Positions 21,785 through 29,319 of a stretch of 29,380 bases of DNA are shown one piece after another. A model generated the notes under the pieces. The model did not search any database. It had not been told where the DNA came from and was given only the letters and a program-made list of their open reading frames with translations. The position numbers and the translations under genes are program-made. Within the stretch, counting starts at the first letter, position 1. Each line of letters begins with the position of its first letter. Source of the stretch: a virus; the IMG/VR virus record IMGVR_UViG_3300030380_004737, positions 1 to 29,380 of that record. One strand, given 5' to 3'.

Positions 21785-21963
21785 TGTTGTACATGATCGA
21801 AGACCTCCAAAATAATACAAAGAAGATAGTCGATATCAATGTTTTCGATTATCAGGAGGTCTTTGATCTTTCAGTTGTTGAGATACAAGTTCTCCAAATG
21901 TCGATTCGCTTTGGTGGAAAACCTGTATCAACTGGACATTTCAACGCGTATAAATATCAATAG
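21784..21963 (+). CDS. Unknown protein (59 residues), last gene of its unit
   Basis: The product MLYMIEDLQNNTKKIVDINV continues with FDYQEVFDLSVVEIQVLQMS and ends IRFGGKPVSTGHFNAYKYQ. ATG21784 overlaps the preceding stop by one base (TAATG), so it is translationally coupled. A terminator follows at 21984. No family is recognised. Confidence 0.6.
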   Translation: MLYMIEDLQNNTKKIVDINVFDYQEVFDLSVVEIQVLQMSIRFGGKPVSTGHFNAYKYQ

Positions 21964-21970
21964 AAAATCA

Positions 21971-21979
21971 TGTTATAAT
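21971..21979 (+). promoter_or_regulatory. Extended -10 promoter TGTTATAAT
   Basis: A consensus TATAAT (21974-21979) is preceded by TGT, the extended -10 pattern, while no -35 box is visible. Transcription would begin near 21986, inside the terminator stem that follows, so the hairpin could stop upstream transcripts but not form fully in the new one. Confidence 0.45.
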
Positions 21980-21983
21980 AACG

Positions 21984-22006
21984 CCGGCCTTTGAGCCGGT
22001 TTTTTT
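21984..22006 (+). terminator. Terminator between the 20862 and 22020 units
   Basis: CCGGC (21984-21988), loop CTTTGA, GCCGG (21995-21999), then seven T. The stem is five G-C-rich pairs plus a possible G-U pair. ATG22020 is only 13 bases beyond the T run. Confidence 0.75.
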
Positions 22007-22019
22007 ACTTTGGTGTTTT

Positions 22020-22217
22020 ATGGATAAAGAAGTCAAAAAGGCATATTATGAATATGCGAACAAACGAATCAGGAAAGCCGGAAAGATGACATCATTTGTT
22101 CCGCTTCTGCAGCTGAACGGTGAGATACTTCTCGCGGTAAAAGAGCGCGCACAAAAAGAGAAAACCGATCATAATGATTGGATTATCAAAGCAATCATAA
22201 AGGCACTCAATGAATAA
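22020..22217 (+). CDS. Ribbon-helix-helix-like small DNA-binding protein (65 residues)
   Basis: After a basic N-terminus (MDKEVKKAYYEYANKRIRK), residues about 28-65 read LLQLNGEILLAVKERAQKEK and TDHNDWIIKAIIKALNE. This matches the strand-helix-helix layout of Arc/CopG-type regulators, which dimerise to contact DNA with the beta strand. It is first after a terminator and an extended -10 promoter, as a regulator might be. It is a candidate for binding the TATCAT-N4-GTGATAA sites, though no sequence evidence links them. It overlaps the next gene by eight bases. Confidence 0.6.
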   Translation: MDKEVKKAYYEYANKRIRKAGKMTSFVPLLQLNGEILLAVKERAQKEKTDHNDWIIKAIIKALNE

Positions 22218-22602
22218 GATCGATCATCATTGCGGCTATTGGAGAAAGAAGCTAACCTTGATCAATAGACTGTATTTGTCGATCGGTTCTTCCACGGCTC
22301 ATAATGTTATTGTTTGCCAAGCTGAAAACAATCATGGTTTGATACTTACGATTTGCGATCGGCGGTTCTTTGTGTTGACCAAAAGAAGGATCGATCTTGA
22401 TTCACCTTTCGAAGATGTCAAGAAGATGACCGTCCGGAATGGATTATATCAAGGTGATTTGTTCAGAAGAAAGAACGAGATCGAACAAAAAGATCTTACT
22501 ATGTGCCGAAAATATTTCGAACTGATATACTATGTCAACGGACATATTGTTTCAACATTCTTCTATCGGGCTGACAATGACTTTAAAATATGTACAACTT
22601 AA
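22210..22602 (+). CDS. Unknown protein (130 residues)
   Basis: The product starts MNKIDHHCGYWRKKLTLINR and is strand-rich (NRLYLSIGSSTAHNVIVCQ, LILTICDRRFFVLTKRRIDL), with an end YFELIYYVNGHIVSTFFYRA. No transmembrane helix or catalytic motif is seen. The start overlaps the 22020 gene, and its last 26 bases overlap the methyltransferase start. No family is recognised. Confidence 0.6.
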   Translation: MNKIDHHCGYWRKKLTLINRLYLSIGSSTAHNVIVCQAENNHGLILTICDRRFFVLTKRRIDLDSPFEDVKKMTVRNGLYQGDLFRRKNEIEQKDLTMCRKYFELIYYVNGHIVSTFFYRADNDFKICTT

Positions 22603-24313
22603 AGACCTTACTCCTTGGAGTGGAAACCCTCGACAAAATGATCACGTTGTTGATCGTGTCGTTTCATCTATAAAGAAGTTCGGTTTCGCGGCTCCTATCG
22701 TCGCTAACAAAGACGGGACAATCATCGCCGGACATACAAGATACAAAGCCGCTCAACATATGAAGCTTGAAAAAGTTCCGGTTCATTTTTTGGATCTCTC
22801 TGCAGAAGAAGCGGAAAAGCTTGCACTTGCTGACAATAAATTAAACGAGTTAGCAGACTGGAACGATCGCGAGCTTTACGAAATCCTAAAAGACATCGAG
22901 ACAGAAGAAGCCTATGATCTCGGATGGAATCAAAAAGAACTGATAGAACTCTTCGATCAGTTTACACCGATCATCGATGGTCCAGAAGAAGAAGATGTTC
23001 AGAGAGCTGCAGAAGACGAGATAACAGAACACGATAATATTCCTGATGATGTAAAGCCAACAACGAAAGCCGGCGATGTTGTCGATCTTGGAAATCATCT
23101 TCTATGTTGTGCTGATAATCTGGAAATTATGCGACGGCTTCCATCAAACTCGATTGATTGTATTGTCACCGATCCCCCTTACGGTATAGATTTTATGAGC
23201 ACTACAACAGGCTGGGATAAAAATGTTCCCGCTGGAGAATGGGCCAAAGAATGTCTTCGTGTGTTAAAGTCCGGCGGTCACTTGATAAGCTTTGCGGCTA
23301 CACGTACATTCCATAAACTTGTAACGAATTTGGAGAATGCTGGCTTTGAGGTGAGAGACACAATCAATTGGTTGTACTTCTCCGGCTTTCCGAAAAGTCA
23401 CGATGTATCAAAGGCGATAGATAAGCACTTTGGGGTTGAAAGGGAAGTGATAGGGAAGAGAAAACAAGGAAGTCAAGACGGATCTATTTCTGGAAAAGGA
23501 ACAGGTTTAACCATGATGGGAGGAAAAGGAAGAGGTGAAAAATACAAAGAAGAAGGTGAATTTAGTATAACAAAACCAGCAACCAAAGAAGCACAACAAG
23601 CGGAAGGAATAGGGACCGCATTAAAGCCGGCTTTTGAACCTGCTACACTTTGTAGAAAACCATTGAGTGAAAAAACGGTCGCGCTGAACTGGTTAAAATA
23701 TAAAACCGGCGGGATCAACATTGATGATTGTCGCTTTGGTTATGGTGATCCTTGTTGGGTTGGTCCGAATGAAGAAGCATTAAAAACAAAGCATACTGCA
23801 CCTTTTCACTTTCAGAATAAAGCACAATTAACAGAAAAAGAATATTTTACATCGGGTCATAATCTCGGAAGATGGCCCGCTAACATTTATCAATGTCCGA
23901 AAGCATCAAGATCAGAAAGAGAAGAAGGTCTCGATGATATGAAAACAATATCAGGTCATGAAGCCGTTAACCGCAAAGAAGGATCGGCCGGTCTAAACAA
24001 TCCGCGGGCCGGTGCTGGAAGAACCGCTTCCGAAGTCGCGAACATTCATCCGACCGTGAAGCCGGTTAAGTTGATGCGCTGGCTTGTTCGTTTGGTGACT
24101 CCAAAGAATGGAATTGTGTTGGAGCCTTTTTGTGGTAGTGGTACAACGATGATCGCGGCCGAGCTTGAAGACCGCTTTTGTCTCGCCATAGAACGAGAGC
24201 CGAAATATTGTGATATCATTAAAGCGCGCGCTGAACATGCGATCCACTCTTCAAGCCATGAAAGACATAATCAAGAGTTTGAAGAACTGAAAAAAATCTT
24301 TTCCAAAAAATAA
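22577..24313 (+). CDS. ParB-like domain fused to a DNA adenine (N6) or N4-cytosine methyltransferase
   Basis: A 578-residue protein. Residues 1-100 form a ParB/Srx-like nuclease-fold domain (YVQLKDLTPWSGNPRQNDHV; IIAGHTRYKAAQHM at 49-62). The methyltransferase follows: DPPYGIDF at 199-206 is motif IV, and FCGSGTT at 518-524 is motif I, with HPTVKPVKLMRWLVRL just before. Motif IV before motif I is the beta-class order. A variable region of about 230-470 lies in between, including a Gly-rich segment. I chose ATG22577 in GGGCTGACAATG because the ParB domain starts there. ATG22532 in frame lies inside the previous gene. The target is unknown. It could protect phage DNA or alter host expression. 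Confidence 0.9.
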   Translation: MTLKYVQLKDLTPWSGNPRQNDHVVDRVVSSIKKFGFAAPIVANKDGTIIAGHTRYKAAQHMKLEKVPVHFLDLSAEEAEKLALADNKLNELADWNDRELYEILKDIETEEAYDLGWNQKELIELFDQFTPIIDGPEEEDVQRAAEDEITEHDNIPDDVKPTTKAGDVVDLGNHLLCCADNLEIMRRLPSNSIDCIVTDPPYGIDFMSTTTGWDKNVPAGEWAKECLRVLKSGGHLISFAATRTFHKLVTNLENAGFEVRDTINWLYFSGFPKSHDVSKAIDKHFGVEREVIGKRKQGSQDGSISGKGTGLTMMGGKGRGEKYKEEGEFSITKPATKEAQQAEGIGTALKPAFEPATLCRKPLSEKTVALNWLKYKTGGINIDDCRFGYGDPCWVGPNEEALKTKHTAPFHFQNKAQLTEKEYFTSGHNLGRWPANIYQCPKASRSEREEGLDDMKTISGHEAVNRKEGSAGLNNPRAGAGRTASEVANIHPTVKPVKLMRWLVRLVTPKNGIVLEPFCGSGTTMIAAELEDRFCLAIEREPKYCDIIKARAEHAIHSSSHERHNQEFEELKKIFSKK

Positions 24314-24315
24314 AA

Positions 24316-25446
24316 ATGAAAATGAAAAAAATATCTTCATCTCACATCGTCAATAAATATCCGCATCTTATCAGAAAATGGGCCATCGATGAGAATCTAT
24401 CAATGCAGGAATGTAGCGACAAGATCATAAAACACACCGGCCAAGAATGCACGCATTATATTATGAGGACCGTATTCGATAAACTCATGATCTCCAAAGA
24501 CCGAAAAGAGAAGCGAGAAGAGATCAAGCGCGCCAAAGATATGATCATCGAAGAAGAAGAACCACTCGAAGAAGAAGAATATCAAATACCTATTGAAGAT
24601 CTGATACAACAAAGGATCGATGCTACACAACGAAAGATCAGGAAGTTCGGAAAGACCCACTTTCGAACCGTAAAACTTCCAGCCGAGCCAATAGGGATTG
24701 TCATCTTTGGAGATCCACATGTCGATTCTGAAGCGTGCGACTGGTATCTTTTACATCATCACGTCAAGCTATGCCAACAAACAGAAGGAGTACTCGCGGT
24801 TTCAGTCGGTGATCAGTTGGATTCGTGGATCGGTCGACTCGGAAAAGAATATTCGAAAGCTTCGATCCTTGCTTCGGACGGTTGGCGTTTGACTGAATGG
24901 CTTTTCAAGTCTTTGCAATGGTTGTGTATCATCGGCGGAAATCATGATCTTTGGAATGATGCGAACGGATTCTCTCCGATTAAATATGTAACCGAACATT
25001 GTGGTGTTCGTTTCTATGCACCGGATGAACTCAAGATAAATATCGAATGGCAAAAGCGGCCGGACCTCGAAGATATCAATCTCTATTTTCGTCACTTCTT
25101 CAAAGGAAATTCCTTTTACCATAGTACGCACGCTGCAAATAAGGAATCAATATGGGATGGAAAAGCAAACCTTCTTGCGGCTGGACACATTCATAATTGG
25201 GGTTACTTGATGACCGAGATGAGACATGGTAGGATCTCACATGCGATATCGGTCAAAGGTTACAAAAGTGTTGATGGTTATGCCAAGTCAAAAGGCTTTA
25301 ACATACAAGAACATGGATCAGCTTGTTTTGCTGTTATTGATCCTTTTGCTGATGAGCCGGCGCGTATCAAAATCTTTTGGGATGTCGAAGATGGATGTAA
25401 CTATCTTTCGTATATAAGAAACAAACGGTCCGAAAAAGAAGGCTGA
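24316..25446 (+). CDS. Calcineurin-like metallophosphoesterase
   Basis: A 376-residue protein. Residues 1-120 are charged and helical with acidic runs (IIEEEEPLEEEEYQ). The catalytic domain has the full metal-binding set: GDPHVD (132-137), GDQLDSW (165-171), GGNHD (207-211), an HH/His region near RHFFKGNSFYHSTH, and GHIH (290-293). This group includes phage and host DNA-metabolism phosphodiesterases, and genes of this type often sit beside phage terminases. The substrate cannot be inferred. ATG24322 is an alternative start. Confidence 0.82.
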   Translation: MKMKKISSSHIVNKYPHLIRKWAIDENLSMQECSDKIIKHTGQECTHYIMRTVFDKLMISKDRKEKREEIKRAKDMIIEEEEPLEEEEYQIPIEDLIQQRIDATQRKIRKFGKTHFRTVKLPAEPIGIVIFGDPHVDSEACDWYLLHHHVKLCQQTEGVLAVSVGDQLDSWIGRLGKEYSKASILASDGWRLTEWLFKSLQWLCIIGGNHDLWNDANGFSPIKYVTEHCGVRFYAPDELKINIEWQKRPDLEDINLYFRHFFKGNSFYHSTHAANKESIWDGKANLLAAGHIHNWGYLMTEMRHGRISHAISVKGYKSVDGYAKSKGFNIQEHGSACFAVIDPFADEPARIKIFWDVEDGCNYLSYIRNKRSEKEG

Positions 25447-25449
25447 ACA

Positions 25450-25890
25450 ATGAAAAAACAAACAAGTGGAAGACCCACCAAACTCACAGAAGAAACAGTC
25501 GCCAAGCTTTGCGAGTCCGCACGGCTCGGAATGAAAGTCGATCATATGTGTCAGCGCGCCGGAATATCAACGCGCGCATATTATTCATGGAAAGCAAAAG
25601 CCAAACGAAAAGAACAACCATATTATCAATTTATGCAGCGAGTAGAAAAAGCTCTCGGGGATGGAATCGCTCACAATTTAGCGATCATTCTTAAAAGTGC
25701 CAAAGATGGAAACTGGACTTCTTCGGCTTGGCTTCTGGAAAGGTGCTTTGGTTACAATAAAGTTATTGATCCCGTTGATGAAGATATAGCGATCGAGGTT
25801 GATGAGATATCAACAAAAGAACTCCTTGAAGCGGTTGCAAAATCAAACGAAGAACTAAAAAAGTTCTTTATGCCAGATATCAAAGAATGA
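25450..25890 (+). CDS. terS: Terminase small subunit (HTH)
   Basis: A 146-residue protein. The beginning GRPTKLTEETVAKLCESARL, then DHMCQRAGISTRAYYSWKAK is a helix-turn-helix DNA-binding domain typical of small terminases, which recognise the packaging site and activate the large subunit. The rest is helical for oligomerisation and ends acidic (EELKKFFMPDIKE). Its stop overlaps the large terminase start (ATGA at 25887-25890). It starts three bases after the phosphoesterase stop in GGCTGAACAATG. Confidence 0.8.
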   Translation: MKKQTSGRPTKLTEETVAKLCESARLGMKVDHMCQRAGISTRAYYSWKAKAKRKEQPYYQFMQRVEKALGDGIAHNLAIILKSAKDGNWTSSAWLLERCFGYNKVIDPVDEDIAIEVDEISTKELLEAVAKSNEELKKFFMPDIKE

Positions 25891-27356
25891 ATCTTCTTGA
25901 TATACTTGAGACAAGAAAACAACTTCATTGGATTCAAAATAACTATCCGCTTTCTATTTCTCGTCTTTGGGTTCCTCATTGTGTTCGCTGGGATGGACTC
26001 GGCGAAAAGTCAGATCGTCCGGTTGGTTGTATGCAACCGATGAAACAGATCGGCCGCGGTTATTATGAATGTTCCACGTGCAACATCAAAGAAGAAAGAA
26101 CAAGTCAACGAGAAGCGATCGCAAATCTTGGAAAAATTTCTACAGGTCTCTTTGGGGGCAACAGAAGCGGGAAGACTCAAGCCGGTTCGATGTTGTGTGT
26201 AGCGGTTGCGGCCGGTCGCGGTGAGTGGTGGGTTCGTGAATGGTTGCGACTCAATGATCTTCCAGATTCGGTTGTTCCAAATGCAAACCCTTCAACCGTG
26301 ATCGCGAGTGCTCTTTCTTATGGTGATGCTATTGCGTACATCCGGCCAAAGTTAAAACAATATCTTCCAGCTGGCACGAAGTACACAAGATGGAATGCGC
26401 AAGATCGAGGAATGGCTACTCTTCCGAACGGCGGAAAGATCTATTCGATGAGTGCTGATAGTGGTCGCGAAAAATATCAAGGCCAATCATGCGAGCTTGT
26501 ATGGTTGGATGAAGAACATCCATACGAGATCTTTGAAGAAGCGCAAATGAGAACAATCGACTCCGGAATCTCGAACGGTGTTATCCTGACAATGACACCA
26601 CTAAAAGGTTTTACTTGGCCGGCGAATCTATTCCTCCAAGATCCGAAAGAAGGCTTCGTCGCTGCTAAGATATCAGGTCTCGACAATCCATATATCTCAT
26701 CAAAGAAGATGATGTCGACAATAGCACACATGAGTGACGAATCGAAAAGGTCACGTCTATTCGGTGACTTCACAAATCAAGCCGGTCTCGTTTATCCAGA
26801 GTTTGATCGAAATGTGCATGTTATCGATTCAATGGATATATCAGACCGTGATCGATTTGACGTCTTTGTGTCTATCGATTTTGGAGTTGTCAACCCGTTC
26901 GCGGCTTTGCTGATCGGTACAGATGGCGAACGCTATTTTGTACTTGACGAATTCTTCATGAAAGAGAAGACAACGATCCAAAATGGCCATGCAATACAAG
27001 CCAAGTTTCATCGATACAAGCCTTTTAACTTCGTGATTTGCGATCCGGAATCAAAAGATGCGCGATTGATCTTGAATCGACAATGTAATCTCTCAAATGT
27101 TCCGGCTCCAAAATCTGGAAAGTATGGACTGATAGAATCAATTAACCTTGTTAAATCAAGTCTAACAATTCAAGCGGATGGAAAACCGCTTCTTTTCGTC
27201 GCTGAAAAATGTAAAAACTTATTGATGGAATTCAGAAAATATAGATGGGCCAAAACCACAAACGGAACCGACCGACCGAAAAAGTCAGACGATCATGGAA
27301 TGGACGCTTTGCGATATTTCTGCTCTTGGTATCACCGATACAAATCGCATTTTTAA
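25887..27356 (+). CDS. terL: Terminase large subunit (ATPase and nuclease)
   Basis: A 489-residue packaging motor. Walker A is GGNRSGKT (90-97), Walker B is LVWLDEE (204-210), and the coupling motif is LTMTP (234-238). The nuclease domain has IDFG (Asp331), CDPE (Asp386) and DDHGMD (468-473) for the metal ligands. An unusual N-terminal part has C32, C48, C62 and C65 (CSTC), resembling a zinc-binding insert before Walker A. The length is otherwise typical. It overlaps the small subunit by four bases. Confidence 0.93.
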   Translation: MNLLDILETRKQLHWIQNNYPLSISRLWVPHCVRWDGLGEKSDRPVGCMQPMKQIGRGYYECSTCNIKEERTSQREAIANLGKISTGLFGGNRSGKTQAGSMLCVAVAAGRGEWWVREWLRLNDLPDSVVPNANPSTVIASALSYGDAIAYIRPKLKQYLPAGTKYTRWNAQDRGMATLPNGGKIYSMSADSGREKYQGQSCELVWLDEEHPYEIFEEAQMRTIDSGISNGVILTMTPLKGFTWPANLFLQDPKEGFVAAKISGLDNPYISSKKMMSTIAHMSDESKRSRLFGDFTNQAGLVYPEFDRNVHVIDSMDISDRDRFDVFVSIDFGVVNPFAALLIGTDGERYFVLDEFFMKEKTTIQNGHAIQAKFHRYKPFNFVICDPESKDARLILNRQCNLSNVPAPKSGKYGLIESINLVKSSLTIQADGKPLLFVAEKCKNLLMEFRKYRWAKTTNGTDRPKKSDDHGMDALRYFCSWYHRYKSHF

Positions 27357-27385
27357 TGATATATATAAGATCGAGGATATACATC

Positions 27386-27727
27386 ATGGAAGAATCAATT
27401 TTCAAATACTTGTTAGATTATGGATCTCTAGGCATAACCGCTGGTCTTTTATTTTGGCTTTACTTACAGAACACAAAACAAATCGAGAAGATATCAAAGC
27501 AAGCGCGCGAGGATAGCCAGCTCTTAAGAGATCGATATGATGTTGTGATCGAGAAGTACGATAAAGAGAGAGTTCTATTCTTTGAAGAGCGGAACAAAAT
27601 ACATTCTCAAATCGTCCAACAAATCGACCGACTCGAGAAGACCGTGGAGAAACAAGATCTTATGATTAACGCAATCAAAGATAAACTTGATGCGCTTTTA
27701 CTTATCAGACAAAAGAAGGTACAATGA
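27386..27727 (+). CDS. Holin-like membrane protein (BhlA/UviB-like layout)
   Basis: A 113-residue protein from ATG27386 with GAGG at 27373-27376. An earlier in-frame start at 27245 would overlap the terminase. One N-terminal membrane helix (GSLGITAGLLFWLYLQN) is followed by a long charged coiled coil (QIEKISKQAREDSQLLRDRY; RLEKTVEKQDLMINAIKDKL). This matches BhlA/UviB-type bacteriocin holins and some phage holins, which would release the endolysin. The endolysin gene is far away on the circle, so other membrane roles are possible. It overlaps a 19-residue peptide gene (ATGA). Confidence 0.6.
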   Translation: MEESIFKYLLDYGSLGITAGLLFWLYLQNTKQIEKISKQAREDSQLLRDRYDVVIEKYDKERVLFFEERNKIHSQIVQQIDRLEKTVEKQDLMINAIKDKLDALLLIRQKKVQ

Positions 27728-27783
27728 AAGATACATGTGACTATTGCGGTTGCGATCCCTGTGATTGTGAAGACCAAAAATAA
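27724..27783 (+). CDS. 19-residue cysteine-rich peptide
   Basis: The product MKDTCDYCGCDPCDCEDQK holds five cysteines in 11 residues and is acidic. ATG27724 overlaps the holin-like gene stop by four bases (ATGA), so translation can be coupled. The Cys spacing C-x2-C-x-C-x2-C-x-C suggests metal binding. It may be a chance reading, but the composition and overlap favour a real gene. No family is recognised. Confidence 0.5.
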   Translation: MKDTCDYCGCDPCDCEDQK

Positions 27784-27827
27784 AAATAAAATTTGAAAAT
27801 AAAATAAAATAAAACTATATCAATCAG

Positions 27828-27844
27828 GCCGGAATGAGTTCGGC
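27828..27844 (+). other. Hairpin after the packaging operon
   Basis: GCCGGA (27828-27833), loop ATGAG, TTCGGC (27839-27844) form a six-pair stem with one G-U pair. It lies in an AT-rich gap between 27783 and 27985. It may be part of a double terminator. Confidence 0.4.
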
Positions 27845-27886
27845 ATTTCTAACATTTATATGATTAACGTCGTTAGATGAAGAAAA

Positions 27887-27923
27887 GAGAAGGTTTGCCG
27901 GCTTTGTCCGGCTTTCTCTTTTT
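27887..27923 (+). terminator. Terminator upstream of the portal promoter
   Basis: GCCGG/CCGGC (27897-27901 with 27908-27912) forms the core, and GAGAA/TTCTC (27887-27891 with 27914-27918) pairs outside it across a bulge. T-rich bases follow. It separates the packaging unit from the portal unit. Confidence 0.75.
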
Positions 27924-27926
27924 GTG

Positions 27927-27954
27927 TTGAATACAAGATCACCTTTTTTATGTT
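27927..27954 (+). promoter_or_regulatory. sigma70-like promoter for the portal/virion operon
   Basis: TTGAAT (27927-27932) and TATGTT (27949-27954) are 16 bases apart. TTATCA (27953-27958) is an alternative -10 at 20 bases. It lies directly after the terminator and upstream of ATG27985. Confidence 0.45.
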
Positions 27955-27970
27955 ATCATCATTGTGATAA
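27954..27970. promoter_or_regulatory. Operator-like palindrome TATCAT-N4-GTGATAA, site 2
   Basis: TATCATCATTGTGATAA differs from the 14619-14635 site at two spacer bases. Here it overlaps the portal promoter -10 and likely start site, the position expected of a repressor or activator operator. Confidence 0.5.
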
Positions 27971-27984
27971 ATGGAGATCTCAAC

Positions 27985-29319
27985 ATGTCTATATTTGATT
28001 CCTTCTTTGGATTGTTTCGAACTCGATCGGCGGCCAAGCTTGAAAGTAAGCCAACAAAAGAAAATCATGGTTCTTCGTGGAACTCACCGAATGGAGTTCG
28101 AAATCCTTTTAATGCTCTTACAGCTTTGGAAGCATACGGAAATCACGGGTATCTATATGCGGCTATCACTCGATCTTGTGAGGACCTTGCGGCTCTTCCT
28201 CTTAAAGTTATAAAGGGAAAAGGAAAAGATGCGGTCGAGATCACTGATCATCCACTCACCGCACTACTCGATCAGCCTTCTATTTCTGTTGATGGTTATT
28301 TATTTCGAAATCAGATCATACTCGATCTTATCTTATCCGGTTCTTGTTATTGTCTCATGTTGGGAGTCAACGAGAAGAAGCCGGACTCGGTTGTTCGATT
28401 ACATCCGGATGAAGTTCGAATCGTGACAAATGAATTAGGGATCGTTGGATATGAACATACATCAAACGGTCAATCAGTATTGTATCCACCGGAGAGAATA
28501 CTAACCGCGAGGAATGCAAGTTATGAGAAAGGACCAAAATCGCTCTTTGGAACTGGAGCGATCGAGAGTTTACGCCGAGAACTCAACGCCGATCTAAATA
28601 CGCAAAATCTAACAAGCCAAGCCAGCGCACAAGGTCATCCGGATATTTTGATCTCACCGAAAGACGGAGACATTTGGCCGGCCGAAACCAGAAGACAAAT
28701 ATCCGATAACTATTCGAAGCTCGCAAAGTCCGGTGGTGTCATGGTCCTATCAGGTGAAGCAGATGTAACACCTCTCAACGTCTCGCCGAAAGATATGGAG
28801 TTCGAGACAGTCAGAACAATGACCATGCAAATCATCAGTGCGGTGATCGGAACTCCGCCAAGTGTTCTTGGTTTGCCTTCTGCTAACTATGCAACTTCGA
28901 GATCTCAAAGTATCAACTATTGGGAACTGCAGAAGAAGCGCGCCAAGCGAATCGAGATCATGCTTACAAAGTTAGCGCGATTGTTCGATCTTGATCTTTC
29001 TGTTCAACATGACTTTTCAAGCGTTGAACCGCTGCAGAGTGTAAGAGATGCACAACTTGCACGAATACAACTTCATATCATGAACGGGATGCGCGCCGAA
29101 GATGCTTATGCGTTTGAAGGTTTACATGATGCACCGATCGGAAAGATGGCCAGCAAAGAAGAGCCTTCTCTTTTAGATGAAAAATCACAGAAGACCGTTC
29201 TTAGACTCTTTGAGAATACTAAAAAAAAAACTTTGATAACTCACCAACTGAAAGAAGATTCTTCTGGAATCAATACTTTGAACGAAGATATAAACCAGTC
29301 GAGAAAAAAATCAGGTTAA
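27985..29319 (+). CDS. Portal protein, HK97 type
   Basis: A 444-residue protein forming the dodecameric DNA entry ring. It has features of the HK97-type portal: SFFGLFRTRS, HGYLYAAITRSCEDLAALPL, DHPLTALLDQPS, then a region with LILSGSCYCLMLG, VRLHPDEVRIV, and MTMQIISAVIGTPPSVLGLP with QSINYWELQKKRAKRIE. I chose ATG27985, which has GGAG (27973-27976) at the right distance. GTG27964 in frame falls inside the operator. At the A10 run (29221-29230) ribosomes may shift -1 into the MuF frame. The unshifted end reads KTLITHQLKEDSSG and stops at 29317-29319. Confidence 0.9.
   Translation: MSIFDSFFGLFRTRSAAKLESKPTKENHGSSWNSPNGVRNPFNALTALEAYGNHGYLYAAITRSCEDLAALPLKVIKGKGKDAVEITDHPLTALLDQPSISVDGYLFRNQIILDLILSGSCYCLMLGVNEKKPDSVVRLHPDEVRIVTNELGIVGYEHTSNGQSVLYPPERILTARNASYEKGPKSLFGTGAIESLRRELNADLNTQNLTSQASAQGHPDILISPKDGDIWPAETRRQISDNYSKLAKSGGVMVLSGEADVTPLNVSPKDMEFETVRTMTMQIISAVIGTPPSVLGLPSANYATSRSQSINYWELQKKRAKRIEIMLTKLARLFDLDLSVQHDFSSVEPLQSVRDAQLARIQLHIMNGMRAEDAYAFEGLHDAPIGKMASKEEPSLLDEKSQKTVLRLFENTKKKTLITHQLKEDSSGINTLNEDINQSRKKSG
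29221..29231 (+). promoter_or_regulatory. A10 slippery run: candidate -1 frameshift site between portal and MuF
   Basis: The portal frame reads ACT AAA AAA AAA ACT TTG. A -1 shift over the A run gives AAA AAA AAC TTT GAT AAC and enters the MuF frame, which is closed by TAA at 29220-29222 just before the run and has no start codon between 29223 and the TTG equivalent to position 76. Long A runs support ribosomal or transcriptional slippage. A homopolymer length error in the assembly would look the same. Confidence 0.55.

Noticed and set aside
22532-22576. Upstream ATG for the methyltransferase
   Set aside because: It lies inside the previous gene, and the ParB-like domain begins right at ATG22577, which has the recurrent GGGCTGACAATG context.
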